Below, in pieces: positions 11,151 to 23,079 of a stretch of 45,558 nucleotides of DNA. The DNA is from Gnetum montanum (taxonomy: Eukaryota; Streptophyta; Gnetopsida; Gnetales; Gnetaceae): assembly GCA_015680685.1 (NCBI GenBank), contig MNCI01004978.1, forward strand, positions 248,882 to 294,439. The letters are read 5' to 3'. The translations under genes and the position numbers were made by a program. The notes below the pieces were generated by a model, which saw only the letters and a program-made list of their open reading frames with translations, had not been told where the DNA came from and did no database searches. Positions within the stretch are counted from its first letter, which is position 1; each line of letters starts with the position of its first letter.

Positions 11151-11770
11151 GATTTGTGATCGAAAAGTGAATTCTCAGAAACAAAATGATGGAAACTGAA
11201 CTTATTATTTTCTTTCAATTACCACAGCCACTGTGATATTATTTGGCGCCATGTATTCAGCTGCGGAGGAAAAAACCCAATCCATGGGAAAAAATCCTAT
11301 TTGTGCTTTGTTTTTGTGAGCCAAATCAGGATGAATTACAGTGGAGAAGATGAAGGATTTCTGAGCAAAAGCAGTCCGACAACAAAGATTCACTGAAAAT
11401 CATCAACGCCCAACCTTCTGTGAATGCGTGTCCGAAAATTGAATGGGTTTGACCTAGTCACAAGTACTTCCGTCATCATTGTTAGTGTGCTCTTTCTCCG
11501 ATTTCGTTCTGAAAAGCATCCATAATATATCCTTCCAAGGAATCGAGTTTATATTCGAAATAAATAACTCTGCATTGTTGAAAAGGCTGGACTGAATGTC
11601 AGGAACCGAAACATATTTTTGTTGGCTACAAAAACAAGGAGCAAAAGAACTTTCATGAGCTCCAAATTTTTGTTGGAATCCTCAGATATTCTAAACGTTT
11701 ACCAATTAGTAGACCATGGTGGAGGAGACACCAGAGGAACTATTTAATTTTGGGAAGGGTCGGTAGTTTC
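11151..11770 (-). promoter_or_regulatory. Presumed 5' UTR and promoter region of the host exon
   Basis: About 620 bases separate the presumed start codon from the 3' end of LINE-b. It has no recognisable transposon similarity and moderate GC. I cannot point to a convincing TATA box. The role is inferred only from position upstream of the exon at 11039-11150. Confidence 0.3.
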
Positions 11771-11791
11771 CAAATATGTTGGAGAGAGGGA

Positions 11792-14700
11792 TCAGAAATT
11801 CTCCGACTCTTGTTTGTGCCAAGACTTATTACAACATTGAATGACCTCAGATGGGTCTTGCATAAGGTGAAAGGGGACTAATGGTCGGTAAGGCAGGAGT
11901 TTGACCCCATTAATCCATTGAAGGCTATGAAAAGGGCTTTGCATCGTGACATCTAGTTGCCAATGACCATGGAGAAAGGAGTAAATCTTGACAAGGCAAT
12001 GGCTCATTACTTCCAACTCCCCATACAAATTATTAAACGCGACCCCCAAAATCCAATGACTAGCCAGCCTAAGACAATTAAAAGAAATAACCCCCTTCCT
12101 ATACCAAGAGGTAACAACCTTAGCATTTGTGATGGCAAGGGGAGCGGGCGACAAAGGTAACCACCACAGACGCAATCTAAATAGGAAAATAAGATTGATT
12201 TTTATGTGAGTCCAATCAATGTAACTGTGTAGAATTTGCCAAGCCCTCCAAATGTTTTTGAAAACATGAGATCCAAGAAGAATGATAGTGAAGGGGAAAA
12301 TGATCCAATTAACAAAATGGATACCTTTCCAGAAGGGCTTGTTTTTAGGAAATGCTTGATGAAGCCGTAATTGGAGGAGGGTCCCGATAATATCTAAGAC
12401 GTTTAAATGCTATATCAACCACTTAGCAACCAAGCTAATTCCTTACTTATAGGAATTCAAAAGACCTAAGCCATTGTTATTCTTGGGGAGAGTAACAATA
12501 TTCCAAGCAACTCGATGGAATCCTTTTTGAGAATCTTTGGAGGACCACATGAAGTCACAAAATAATCATTCAAGCTTCTGGTAGGCAGCTTGGGAGGGGG
12601 CCCAACACGAAGAGTAATACACATGGGTTGATGCACATATGGACTTGTATATGAGGTATTTACCCGCAAGTGTGAGGGGTTTAGTCTTCCATTTGGCAAG
12701 TTTCTTTGAATTCGATAAATAACCTTCTCCCAAAGCATAGAGGTTGAACCTCTAAAATGGAAAGGGATTCCTAGAATCTTAATGATGTCTTGATCCTGAA
12801 GCTGCTTCCAAGTATAGTTGATCACATGTTTGTAATTGCCAATAAAGCTATAAACATAGGATTTATTCCCATTTATAGTGGAGCCTGAGAGTGTGCAATA
12901 TTGCTCCACCCTTGATAAGAGGTGGTGCAAATTGGCAGCTATGTTTTGAACGAGTGATGAGACGCGACTTGCACTAGGCCGCGATATCGCATCCCANCAA
13001 GAAGCTGTTGTTGAGAGGAAGAAAGTCGGACCCCAATGAGAACTTTTATTTGAATGTCTTGGTTTATCTAATGACAAAGAAAGTCAACTGCGATGATGAA
13101 GAGATAGGCGGCGAGAGGACAACCTTGCCTCACTGACCCATGCATAGGAAAGGGAGAGGCAATGCCGAAGGTAGTGGCTATTCTTGCAGTAGCATCTGAC
13201 AATAAGCATTTCACCATATGCAAGAACTTAGGGCCAAAACCAAGTTTGGTCATGGTCTGTAAGATAAAGTCCCACTTTATGTTGTCATAAGCCTTGGTGT
13301 AATCAAGTGTCACTAGGAGAATATCTTTCCCATCATCCTCTGCCCACTTGAGACCTTCCCACAACCACATTGTCTAAAATATATCGACCAGGAACAAATC
13401 CTATTTGCTGGGGAGATATGATTTGGCCAAGAATTTTTTTTAGCTGTAAGGCTAAGCACTTGGCCCAAATTTTATACACCACATTGAGAAGAGTTATGGG
13501 ACGCCAGTTGGAGATATCGATAAGATCCCTGGACTTAGGGAGGAGACGAATAACCCCTTGATTTAGATTGGGCCCAAGGGAACCAGTTAGGATAGCCTCG
13601 TTAATGACTTGTAGAAGATCATTTCCCACCAAATCCTAATGAGTTTGAAAAAATTCCCCACGGAAACCATCATAACCAGAAGCCTTCCCATGACTTAACT
13701 TGGAATAGGCCACCTGTAGCTCCACCAAAGTGATATCAATGTCAAGGCTTTGCATCGTAGTGGAATTGATAAGAAAAGGATAATTGGGGGTGGCAGCCTC
13801 GAACAAAGAGATGTCCATTGAGGTAGCTGTAAAAAGGGTTTCATAGTGGTGCTTAAGAAAGGAGAGGATACTGTTGTGGTTAGTAATGGTGGCACCATTA
13901 CTAGAGATTTTGTCTATAGAATGCGAAGAGAGAGCCATATTGAGATACTTAAAAAACTCCTTACAATGTTCATCTTGAATATTTAGCCAAGTAAGTTGAC
14001 TTTTAGTTAGGGCACTTTGTGCTTGGTACACGTCCCAATGTTGAAAGGCTAATCGAGCTCTAGCAAGCTCCTCGTGAACTAGAGTGTTGAAAGGATCTTG
14101 AGCTAGTCTATTAGTGAGGTGAATGTTGTTGTATTCTTGTCTGGCCCCAGTAGCCATAGCCTTACCATACGAACAAGCAAAGCTCTGCACTTGACATGAA
14201 GTGCAATGCCATCGGTGAATCCAACCCACTTGATTAGGGGTCTAGGTTCAAATTCCAAAGGTTGGATAGAAGAAGTTGGGCAAAAGGGAAAGAAAAACAA
14301 TTGTTGTGTAGGTGGAAAAGATGGAATTTTTGTCTATTAGGACTACCATGAATCTGGATAGATATAGAGATAGGAAGATGGTCTGATAGGGTAGCATGGT
14401 GATGAATCATAGTAGCAGAGAAGGCTTTCCAGAAAGAAAGGGTGGAGAAATAGAACCTATCTAACCTACTATAAATGCAAGCCTGCCCTAGACAAAGATT
14501 GCTCCAAGTAAATTTATGGAGGGGAACACCCGCAGAGGCGTCCACCCCATCAGAAAGGTAAAACCTTTTCATGAAGGCAGACCAGGTTTGATACTCGAAA
14601 TTGGGCAGTTGAAAAAACACCCCTCCAAGCTTATCTTGAGGAAATTTGAATATATTAAAATCATCTCCAAATATCCAAGGCACATGGGGAAGAGAAGTTG

Positions 14701-15084
14701 CAAGTTCTTACCAAAGGAGAGAGCCCATTCTATGGAGTCATTTGGGGCATATATCAAGCAAATTCCAAAAGGGTCATGTAAGGAGGAAAAGGTGGCCTAG
14801 GAAACTCTATGCCCAAAATGAAAACCACTTTGAAGGATTTTATTTTTCGAGTAGGACGAGAGGAGTATGCTAATGCCTCCTTTCTCACACGCATGGGATG
14901 TCACTAAAATTGAGGAGTGAGGAAAAAACCAATGGGCAGAAAAGGATAAAAGGTCAGCTGAGACCTTAATTTCTTGAAGGAGAACAAAATCAAAGGCTAT
15001 ATTAAGATTGAAAATAAAGTTTCCTGCCCGCTTCCATCGAAGCCTACTAGTAAGGCCTTGAATGTTCCATGAAAGGAGGTTCAT
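11792..15084 (-). pseudogene. LINE-b ORF2: endonuclease and reverse transcriptase
   Basis: It starts at ATG 15084 (MNLLSWNIQGL), which overlaps the ORF1 stop by ATGA. Endonuclease motifs: LLQEIK near 14970, WIFGDDFN near 14680, FTWSNL near 14510, YSRLDRFY and LSDHLPIS near 14470-14370. There is a frameshift between about 14797 and 14683. RT motifs: SNWRPITLLN near 13510, GFVPGRYILDN near 13390, LDYTKAYDNIKW near 13300, and VRQGCPLAAYLFI near 13120. The YADD box is not readable: its expected place lies around 12960-13000, next to an N at 12997. The frame resumes with INGNKSYVYSF near 12860. The last 380 bases encode the usual post-RT region (WINGVKLLPYRP) without a visible zinc motif. Confidence 0.85.
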
Positions 15085-15918
15085 GGGGAAGCGAGGGGTG
15101 TTTCGATTGAGATGTCAATGGAAGGTTCAGAAGTCAAAGAATCAACTTCCATTATTCCTGACAAGAGGGCAAAGGAGTTGTTGGTAGAGACAAGGACCAC
15201 AGAAGTGTTTAGTGGAGAGGAGGTGGAGGGTGGAGAAGAATGAAGGGAAGCCTTAACTCGTTTCCTACCACTGCCCACCATAAATTTCTCAACTGAAACA
15301 GAGTTCATGACTACCTTCAAGGGGATGATGACCTGGGCAAAGGTGTGAGTATTTGACTATGGTTTTTGTAGCTTGGACGGGCTAGACTGAGAGGAGGATT
15401 GTGGAGCTATTGGGAAAGGAGGTCCAAACTTGAAGGATTCTGAGGGTGGACGCAATGGTGTGACTGGGGAACAATTTTGCTAAGATGCTACGAGTTATTT
15501 CTTCCTGGCTAGGAAGGGACATGCCGATATATGATGCTCGACCCTATGATAGTAACTACATGAGTTTGGAAGATAAAAATAGTCTACTTTTTGGATGAAG
15601 AGTTTACCACCAACAACGAGCGTTAATGAGGTCTTCCAAAGAGCTATGTCAAGTTCAACACAATAGCAATGAATTGGAGTTCCAGTAATCACCGTATAGT
15701 GATCCGAAATAATAGAAACTAGGGTGCTCATAATGTCTCTCTCAATGGATGAAAAAATAAGTGGAACATTGGGCAATTCCATGTAACAGGGAATTATGTT
15801 AAAGGTTAGGTCGTTAACATTAAAATCAAACCTCCAGGCACAAGCTATTAGGGTTGTATTCCATGTTGGAAAAATTTTTAAAGAGAGAGCCTTCTCAACC
15901 TGAGAGGCATTTGATAAC
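15081..15918 (-). pseudogene. LINE-b ORF1, C-terminal part
   Basis: Reads on from the target site of element A as VELSNASQVEKALSLK, then PCYMELPNVPLIFSSIERDI near 15790, matching LINE-c ORF1 (PCFVELPNLPLIFERVERDI). The zinc knuckle near 15560 reads CSYYHRVEHHISAC: the second Cys is Tyr, and the family form in LINE-c and LINE-d is intact CX2CX4HX4C. After 15495 the frame breaks and the low-complexity tail continues to a stop at 15081, overlapping the ORF2 start. Bases 15919-15923 are the left target duplication. Confidence 0.8.
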
Positions 15919-15923
15919 TCCAC
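15919..15923 (+). repeat. Target-site duplication TCCAC, left copy
   Basis: Five bases directly before the TGATGA start of the 5' LTR, repeated exactly at 28993-28997 directly after the TCATCA end of the 3' LTR. Five bases is the normal duplication size for Ty3/gypsy integrases. Confidence 0.95.
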
Positions 15924-15966
15924 TGATGAAGTGTCATTAGTCGATGCGTCAACTAGGCTGCGAATA

Positions 15967-15990
15967 CGGGGCCGCGTATACACGGCCCCG
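15967..15990 (+). promoter_or_regulatory. U3 hairpin enclosing the GTATAC motif
   Basis: CGGGGCCG (15967-15974) and CGGCCCCG (15983-15990) are perfect inverted repeats around an 8-base loop containing GTATAC. In the 3' LTR the corresponding stem is degraded but two GTATAC copies are present. The same motif recurs in the internal module at 24575-24660. Confidence 0.7.
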
Positions 15991-16047
15991 TCGATGTAGC
16001 CTTCCATGCATCGACGTGGTCCCATTTACACGAAGCCTATTTCGGCC

Positions 16048-16057
16048 TATAAATAAG
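16048..16057 (+). promoter_or_regulatory. TATA box of element A 5' LTR
   Basis: TATAAATAAG in the context GGCCTATAAATAAGAGGGCC, identical in the 3' LTR at 28229-28238. Position about 125 bases after the LTR start fits the start site of the genomic RNA. Element B has GGCCTATAAATAC at the matching place. Confidence 0.85.
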
Positions 16058-16808
16058 AGGGCCTTCCACCTCATTTAGGCATCTTTTAGTCAGTTGTAGC
16101 AAAGCTCTTGCAGTTTGTTCCCACAAGAGATAGAATATTTTCCAAGTGCCCGCAGTAGGTGTAAGAAAAGTGATCGGCTCTTTATTCGAGCGTTGATGTA
16201 TCTGAGCCCATTGGCATGACGACAATAAAGACGAACTCTTCAAGCATTCCTTGCAACATTTGGACTTAGTCATTTATTGCATTCAATAGCTTAATATTTA
16301 TATTGATAATTACTTAAGTTTCTCGTATTATTAGTTTAATCGCTACTGTTCATTCATAGCTCATAGAAACCATAAGTATGACCATCTCGAACGCAAACCC
16401 AACACTTGGTAACCTAGTGACGCTTAACATCTAGTAGCCCAATAGTGTTTAGGGGATGCTCAGAATGTGCCTGGAAGATCGGATCGGATACTTATGCTAG
16501 GAATAGTTGAGATATAGATTAGGATAATCGTAGATTAGATAATATTTCATTCCTTACTTTTCATACCTTAATTAGACGCCAAAAGATAAGCAAAAATCTA
16601 TAAAAATCATTAGCCTTAATCTCACTTAACCATCATAAACAAAACATCACAAGTAAGATTAGGAAGACAATGACCGTTCTAACCCAAGGTTTCGCTAGTT
16701 AAAGTCTTGTGTATGTTAAGTGTTTACAGTCTACGGAATTTGACCGAGTCACATGTGAACGCTTGTGATTCGTATGGTTGGGCGTAGGGGTACCTAGCCA
16801 CTCATCAT

Positions 16809-16826
16809 TGGCATCGTTGCCAAGGA
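16809..16826 (+). other. Primer binding site, tRNA-Asp type
   Basis: TGGCATCGTTGCCAAGGA begins one base after the LTR. It matches TGGCGCCGTTGCCGGGGA, the tRNA-Asp-type PBS I know from Athila-like elements, at 14 of 18 positions, and all four differences are transitions. Element B has a PBS at the same place with transitions at mostly other positions. The tRNA assignment is from memory. Confidence 0.75.
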
Positions 16827-16973
16827 CTGTTAGTCTTACATGCGTCATCTAACCTTAGTGAAATTATCATTCAAGTCGTTGGAATGAACCCAAGATAGAA
16901 ACATTTACGCATGCTAGGTGGATTAAAGTAAGTAATAAGGTACACCGATTACATGGACCATCTACCGTCCAAT

Positions 16974-19355
16974 ATGTCTTCTCACAGGAGAGAGGTATCC
17001 AACCCACCGGTACCATAGGAATGTCAAGTGGTATACAAGCATCCTGATGAATATGTCCCTGATTTCACATTCATCCTACATCAGGATGAGTATCTACGAT
17101 GGTGGGACATGGAGGGAAACATCGTGCTGCCGCCCAACCGATCAGCTCCTGCGATGCTATATCACAATCTTGGCAGACTAGGCACCCAGGACCGTGGAGC
17201 GGAGTATGTCATGGAGGACCATGACTACCGAGACTATCGTCCCACTAAGGCTCAACGAGCACGAGACCAGCAGCAGGCGGAAAGATATGAACACCTAAAG
17301 GGGAAACACTTCAGCAACCTCTTATTCTCGCAAGGGCTGTAGGACAATGGGGATCCCATCTTTCACGACACCCATTCGACCGAACTTCCCCCAGAGCAGC
17401 AGGTCCTTCAGTCCATCATTTAGAACAAGCCTCTAAGTGACCAAGATCCTCAAGGGGATGGAGGGTCACGAAGCAAGGATGGGCAGGATGATCGAGGCCA
17501 TCATCGGGGTAGAGGGGGAGATTGACATCAGAGTGGTGGCAAGTCCTCTCCTTCTTCTCCATCCTCTCGCTCTCCTATTCCTTCATCCAACTCAGGCTCT
17601 AATCGTAACCGAGGTAGAAATGAGTGAAAGGACGGTGGTAAAAAGGTTTGAAAGGGACAACATGAGGAAACGCGTGACCAATCACGCGAGCCTCACCATC
17701 ATGAAAGGAGGGGCCACCACAATCATCACAGACATCATGGACCTTAGCAGGACTATGATTCGGATGAGCTGTTGTTGGCTACTCAGAGCATGCTCCAAAT
17801 CACCGAGGCAGTTCAAATTCCTAGTAGGCATGTAAAGGATAGCCGGATCAAGCACGTTGATATGAACAACATCCCTAGATTTGAAAGGGGATACAACTGT
17901 GATCCGCAGACTCACCTGTAGGCATTTCATGATGCCTACATCCTACAGAACATTGACAATGATTGGCAGAAGCTGAAGCTGTTCCTTCACACACTCATCA
18001 AGGAAGCTGAAAGCTAGTACCGATCTTTAGAACCAGAATCAATCAAAAGATGGAGTACGATGCTTGAAATTTGCAATGACAAGTATCAAATGTACTCTAG
18101 AGTGGCAAATCTGAGATGGTAGATCCAAGGTTGGAAGCAAGGGAATCATGAACCCTTGGATGTCGCCATGAGCACGTACTACTCATTGTTGCATCGTGGC
18201 CCTGGTCATGGCTACTCTCAGCAGGCATAGCTTCACCACATCATTGATGGGCTCCATTTTGAAACGCAAAAGGCCCTTGGCATGTATGCTTAAGGATGAC
18301 TATCGGAGCTAAGGGCCCATCAATTGCAGCACCTCATTGAACAGGTGGCCAAGGAGGAAGGGGAACTTAGAGAAAATAAGAGTGCAGAAGAATTCAACCA
18401 GGATCCTTCCCTCAGAAAAAGGGAGGTTTGATTTTGTGACGAGGAGGAAGAATCACCACTAGAAGTAGCAGTGAACCATAAAACCTTGCCATCACAAAAG
18501 TTTGCATCTAAAATTTCGGCAAAGCTTCATAAGATATAGGACTCTTTGGATGAAAGATTCCAAAGTATGCTAAAAATTGCAGAAGAGTCTAGAGAACAAG
18601 GTAATGACCGTGATCGATGCAGGAAGAAGAAAGCTGAACATGCCCAACATAAGGGTAAGGGCAAAGTTGCTGTAGTAGAGCAGGTTGCAAACTCTGACAC
18701 TGAGGAGGATGACGAATGTGGCATATGCCAATATGAACATCCCATGGGATGTTGTCCTGTGATGTCACATCTTCAAGATTCTAGGGTGTACACATTGAAC
18801 CCTTGCTTGGCACAGTGGCAAACACCCTGAAGGTTTCCTTACCCACAAGGCAATTCCAGGCGGTTCCACCAGCAACAATAGGGATACTATCCGAGTGGAG
18901 CACCACAGCAGTCGTACGAAGACTTCCAGCAGTGGCAACACCCACAAGCGTGGGGGATGCCACCTCCAAGGCAGCAGTACCCTTAAAAACAGCCAAATCC
19001 CTATGGGTACTACGTTCAGCAACTAGTCTCTCCATGGGACTCTTCTAGTCATGCGGCCTTTCAAAGTCATTACCACCCGCTAGAGTATTTCTGAATCCAA
19101 TCTCCATCACCCAGGGGGGAGAGCCCACATCTCTTCTATCCTCCATCACCTTCTCCTACCACTCCTCCACAACATCCCACTCAACTACCACCTACTCCAC
19201 CAATGCAGGGAGAAATACCACCACAGCCGCAGCAACAAAACGCTACGAGGGCTGTTAACTTACAACCAGCACCTCAACCGAGTGGACCGGAACCCAAGCC
19301 ATGAAAACGTCCTTTTTTCTGGCCTAATAATCTGAACATACCCTCACATACACCT
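16974..19355 (+). pseudogene. Element A gag with zinc knuckle and Pro/Gln-rich tail
   Basis: Gag forms the particle and packages the RNA. Frame 3 opens at ATG 16974 and stays in frame into pol. PDFTFILHQDEYLRWWD near 17049 matches element B. A basic, Gly/Ser/His-rich stretch follows (17430-17740). The capsid-like part has MNNIPRFERGYN near 17860, NDWQKLKLF and YRSLEPESIKRW near 17960-18050, again matched by B. The knuckle CGICQYEHPMGCC near 18717 is C-x2-C-x3-H-x4-C, one residue shorter than the canonical spacing and shared with B. A Pro/Gln-rich linker runs from about 18830 to 19350. About 20 in-frame stops, mostly TAG and TGA, and no frameshift. Confidence 0.85.
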
Positions 19356-20195
19356 ATGGCCAGTGCCTCTGAACCTTCAAGCACCTCCACTATTCCACCA
19401 CTCAAGCAACCCTCAAGCCAACCACACTCCAACGTCCAGACGGTCATGCTCACACATGTTGTGACCGACTGGATCAAGGTTGATCATCTTCCCTATAAAT
19501 TGACTGATTCGGGAAGCCCCCTTATCTATCTTCAGGTTGCAGGGAATGAGCCATGCAAAGCTCTTCTGGACTTGGGATCAGGAGTCAATTTGATCTCTCA
19601 TGACATGTATAAGAACTAGAACTTGCCCGTGTTAAAGAAGAGCAACATTCAGCTCGAGTTAGTAGACCAATCCATCACCATTCCCTTGGGATTGGTGGAG
19701 GACATAGTGACCACCATTTGTGGGTGGTCCTATCCTGCTGATTTCCTGGTCATCCGTATGGAGAACTGTAAGGGGAACTTCCCAATCATTATGGGAAGAG
19801 CCTGGCTGAGCATGGTGGACGGATGACTAGGACTCCGAGATCTGTCCCTTAAAATTGCAAAGGAAAATCCTTTCAAGAAGATTGAGAAGAAGCTTGTTCC
19901 ATGCATCGCGTACAGTGACTCAGGGTGCAACTGTGTGCAGTAGTTATGGTCCGCTAAGCAGATATCCATTCAAGCATGCAGTCGGTGTATCAAGGAATCA
20001 CCTATTCAACAGTGTCTATACGCAGTAGCCACTAACTAGGAGGGCACCCAGTGGCTGATAGTTGATCTTGCTAGCAACACATTGTGCATGGAACCGTCTG
20101 AGGGGCTTGTATAAGCCTACGTTGAAAGCATGGATGAAATGGAAGAGGTTCATCAATAGGTCTCCATTGTTGATGACCATGATGACTGGGGGAAG
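19356..20195 (+). pseudogene. Element A aspartic protease region of pol
   Basis: The protease would cut the gag-pol polyprotein. The active-site region reads ALLDLGSGVNLISHDMY with the catalytic Asp at 19569-19571; D-L-G replaces the usual D-T/S-G. The flap and core follow as WSYPADFLVIRMENCKGNFP and IIMGRAWLSMVDG (19710-19825), which is strongly similar to element B. Stops at about 19617, 19824 and several further places. Same frame as gag and RT. Confidence 0.8.
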
Positions 20196-21690
20196 TTGCA
20201 AATCCCTGAGAGCTTCAAACAAGAGTCCCTGGCGCTAAACTCTTTATCGGCTCACTTAGAATATGCATTTTTGCAAAATGGAAAGCCGGTAATTATCAAT
20301 GCCACCCTTGCTCCTGAACAGAAGAAGAGATTGTTGAAGGTGGTAAACAAATGGGTTGCTGCATTTTCATGGTCATATCCTGAGTTAACTAGAGTTGATC
20401 CTAGGGTCTGCTAGCATCAGATCTATATTGATCCTTCCATGAAGCCACAAAGATAGCCACAAAGATGATTGAATCCCAAACTGAAGCAGGTCATAAAAGA
20501 TGAAATCAAACAACTGCTAAAGGCAGGGTTCATCTATTCTATTGTTGATAGTGAATGGGTTAGCCCACTCATTATTGTGCCAAAGAAAGGTGGAAAATGG
20601 AGGGTCTGTATTGATTTCCGGTTGCTTAACATGGCTACCTTCAAGGACCACTTCCCGCTCCCATTTGTGGACCAGGTGTTGGACACCATCGTAGGGCATC
20701 GCTACTATAGGTTTTTGGATGGTTATAGTGGCTATAACTAGATCCAAATCGTACCAAAGGACCAGACCAAAACAACTTTCATGAGTCCCTGGGGGACTTT
20801 TGCATACAAGAAGATTCCCTTTGGCCTATGTAATGCACCTGCCACATTCCAAGGCCTCGTCCTCAGCATCTTCCAGCAACAGATCAGCAATGGGGTAGAA
20901 GTATTCATGGATGACTTCTCTACCTATGGGGCCACGTTCAAGCAAGCCTTGGACTGTCTTGAGCAGGTTTTGAAACAGTGTGTAGACACTAATCTATGGC
21001 TCAATTGGCAGAAGAGCCATTTGATGGTCCAAGAAGGCATCATGTTGGGGCATCGCATCTCACAGATAGGGATTAGCATGGATCCTAAAAAGATCAGGGT
21101 CATCCAAGGAATCACCTACCAACCAAGCATCGTAAAAGATGTTCAGTCATTCCTTGGCCACACTGGTTACTACCGGCGATTCATTCAAAACTTCTCAAAG
21201 ATCGCCAAGCCGTTGGTAGAACTTACAAAGAAGGATGCTCCATTCATCTGGACCAAGGAATGCGAATCTGCATTCCAATTGCTTAAAAAGAAACTTGTAG
21301 AAACTTCAGTTCTATGGGCACCTGATTGATCTAGGCCCTTCCACATCATGATGGATGCATCTAATTATGCCTTGGGAGTCATGCTTACATAATGTGATGA
21401 TCAAAAACGTCCATACTATATCCACTGTGTAAGCCGTAGCATTGTGGGTGCTTAGCTTAACTACACCATCACTGAAAAGGAGTTGATGGCGGTGGTGTTC
21501 GCCTTGGACAAATTCCAACACTATGTGCTTAGATATGAGGTGTTTGTGCATATTGACCATAGTGCTATCCGGTTTCTGATGAAAAAACCAACGGTGAGCC
21601 CCCGCATCATTCGGTGGCTGGTGATTCTTCAAGACTTTGATCTCACCATGGTAGACCGGAAGGGGATCGAGAATGTGGTTGCTGATCACT
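20196..21690 (+). pseudogene. Element A reverse transcriptase and RNase H
   Basis: RT motifs in order: LNPKLKQVIKDEIKQLLKAG (20466), SEWVSPLIIVPKKGGKWRVC (20550), IDFRLLN, YYRFLDGYSGYN (20703), FAYKKIPFGLCNAPATFQ (20799), and the active site FMDD at 20904-20915, which is intact. LGHTGYYRRFIQNFSKIAKP (21151) marks the end of the RT/connection. RNase H follows with MMDASNYALGVML (21347), ELMAVVFALDKFQHYVL (21480), HIDHSAIRFL and VVADHLSRL (21676). Six or so in-frame stops (20412, 20454, 20466, 20739, 21327, 21390, 21453), no frameshift. Confidence 0.9.
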
Positions 21691-23079
21691 TATCTCGATT
21701 ACGATGGGATGACATAGAAGAGGAGGAGCCCTTATTCGACCAATTTCCAGATGAACTCCTCTTCACAGGCGCAGTTGATCCGCAAGTGTCCAAGGAATCC
21801 CCTTGGTTCAGCCACATCCTCACCTACCTCATCACTCAAGAGTTGCCAAAGGAGTGGAACCATCGGCAGAAACAAAAATTTCTCCATAAGGCCAAGTGCT
21901 TCATGGAAATCAACAGTCATCTTTACAAGGTGTGCGTAGATGGGTTGGTTCAATGGTGTGTCCCTGATGATGATACATTGTGCATCCTCCAAGATGTTCA
22001 TGAGGTCTCTTATGGGGGCCATTATGCTAAATGTCACACCGCCATTAAGATCCTGCTTGTAGGGTATTACTGGCCCACCATCATCAGGGATGCACAATGG
22101 TTTGCCCGCTCCTACAAACGATGCCAAAGGGATGGTGGGATGATAGCATGGTTGGAGGAACCTCAACAGTGGATCCAGCCATTGGAACCCTTCGACATCT
22201 AGGGCATCGACTTCATGGGGCCCATCACTCCCCTATCAAACAAAAATGCATACATCATCGTAGCTGTGGACTATTGTACAAAGTGGGTAGAAGCGACAGC
22301 TGTCGTCGACTGTTCTTCCAACACCACCGCACGATTTGTCCAACAACAAATCGTTAATAGGTTTGGAGTGCCATGTGTACTCATTTCTGATAATGGGACT
22401 CATTTCACAGGTGTCACTTTTCGGAAACTCATGCAACACTTGGGGGTCACTCATAAATTTACAACNNNNNNNNNNNNNNNNNNNNNNNNNNNNNNNNNNN
22501 NNNNNNNNNNNNNNNNNNNNNNNNNNNNNNNNNAAACTCCCTGTAGGGTACTCTCCCTATGAGTTAGTGTATGGAAAGTTACCAACACTTCTAATTCAGG
22601 CTGAACTCCACACACTATCCACCGCTAGTGACTTAGGCCTTAACCTCCCACTAGCACAACGTGAACGACTTATTAATTTAAGTGTGCTAGATGAGAACCA
22701 ATTAGTGGCCCTATCTTCAAATGAAATCTGCAAGGCCTATAACAAAAAACGACATGATCTTAGGATTCGGAAGGTCACATTTAGATGTAGAGACAAGGTG
22801 TTGTATTGGAACCCCTCACATGTATCTCAACTAACCAAGTTTCAAACACTGTGGGAGGGGCCCTACATTATCTTTAAAACCTTCCCATCCGGGGCCTTAC
22901 TTATCCACAAACCTGAAGACCCCACCAAAACACATTTGGTCAACCGCCAACAACTGAAAACTTTCCGTGAGCTCCACTCAACCAATGCAATCGCCTCGTC
23001 ATCACCAGGACAGCCTCACTCCATTTTTCGCGTCTCCTCCTTTCCACCCAGTAGTGGGGGAGACCGTCATCCCTGCTAA
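21691..23079 (+). pseudogene. Element A integrase, interrupted by an assembly gap
   Basis: Integrase inserts the cDNA. The N-terminal zinc region has HEVSYGGHYAKCHTAIK near 21998 and ARSYKRCQR near 22105; the first Cys of the usual CxxC pair is Tyr. The core has IDFMGPI (22206), VDYCTKWVEA (first Asp, 22267) and ISDNGTHFTG (second Asp, near 22385). The catalytic Glu falls in the gap 22466-22533. After the gap the frame is 1: LPVGYSPYELVYGKLP, then LWEGPYIIFKTFPSGALLIH near 22850 and a stop at 23077. Stop at 22200 (TAG where W is expected). Confidence 0.85.
22466..22533. other. Assembly gap of 68 Ns in the integrase core
   Basis: Frame before the gap is 3 and after it 1, so the true length must be 1 modulo 3, while 68 is 2 modulo 3. 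Element B, which is complete here, has about 47 residues in the same interval, so about 142 bases are likely missing. The 68 Ns are an estimate, not a measured length. Confidence 0.85.

Larger units (their letters stand above)
11771..15923 (-). mobile_element. LINE-b, 3' part of an L1-type element split by LTR element A
   Basis: This minus-strand block carries the C-terminal half of ORF1 and ORF2. The missing ORF1 start lies beyond LTR element A, at 28998-29243, in the same strand and frame. Family identity is with LINE-c (42831 onward) and LINE-d. The 3' end is placed at about 11771, where coding similarity stops; no poly(A) and no clear zinc tail are visible, so the copy may be 3'-truncated, which is unusual for a LINE. 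Confidence 0.85.
15924..16807 (+). repeat. Element A 5' LTR
   Basis: Starts TGATGAAGTG and ends CACTCATCA. The U3 part is only about 125 bases and contains GTATAC inside an 8-bp GC hairpin (15967-15990), then the TATA box at 16048. From the TATA box to the end I count about 43 mismatches in roughly 760 bases against the 3' LTR (near 5.7 %), mostly transitions. The U3 parts differ more, including a net gap of about 14 bases. Confidence 0.95.
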
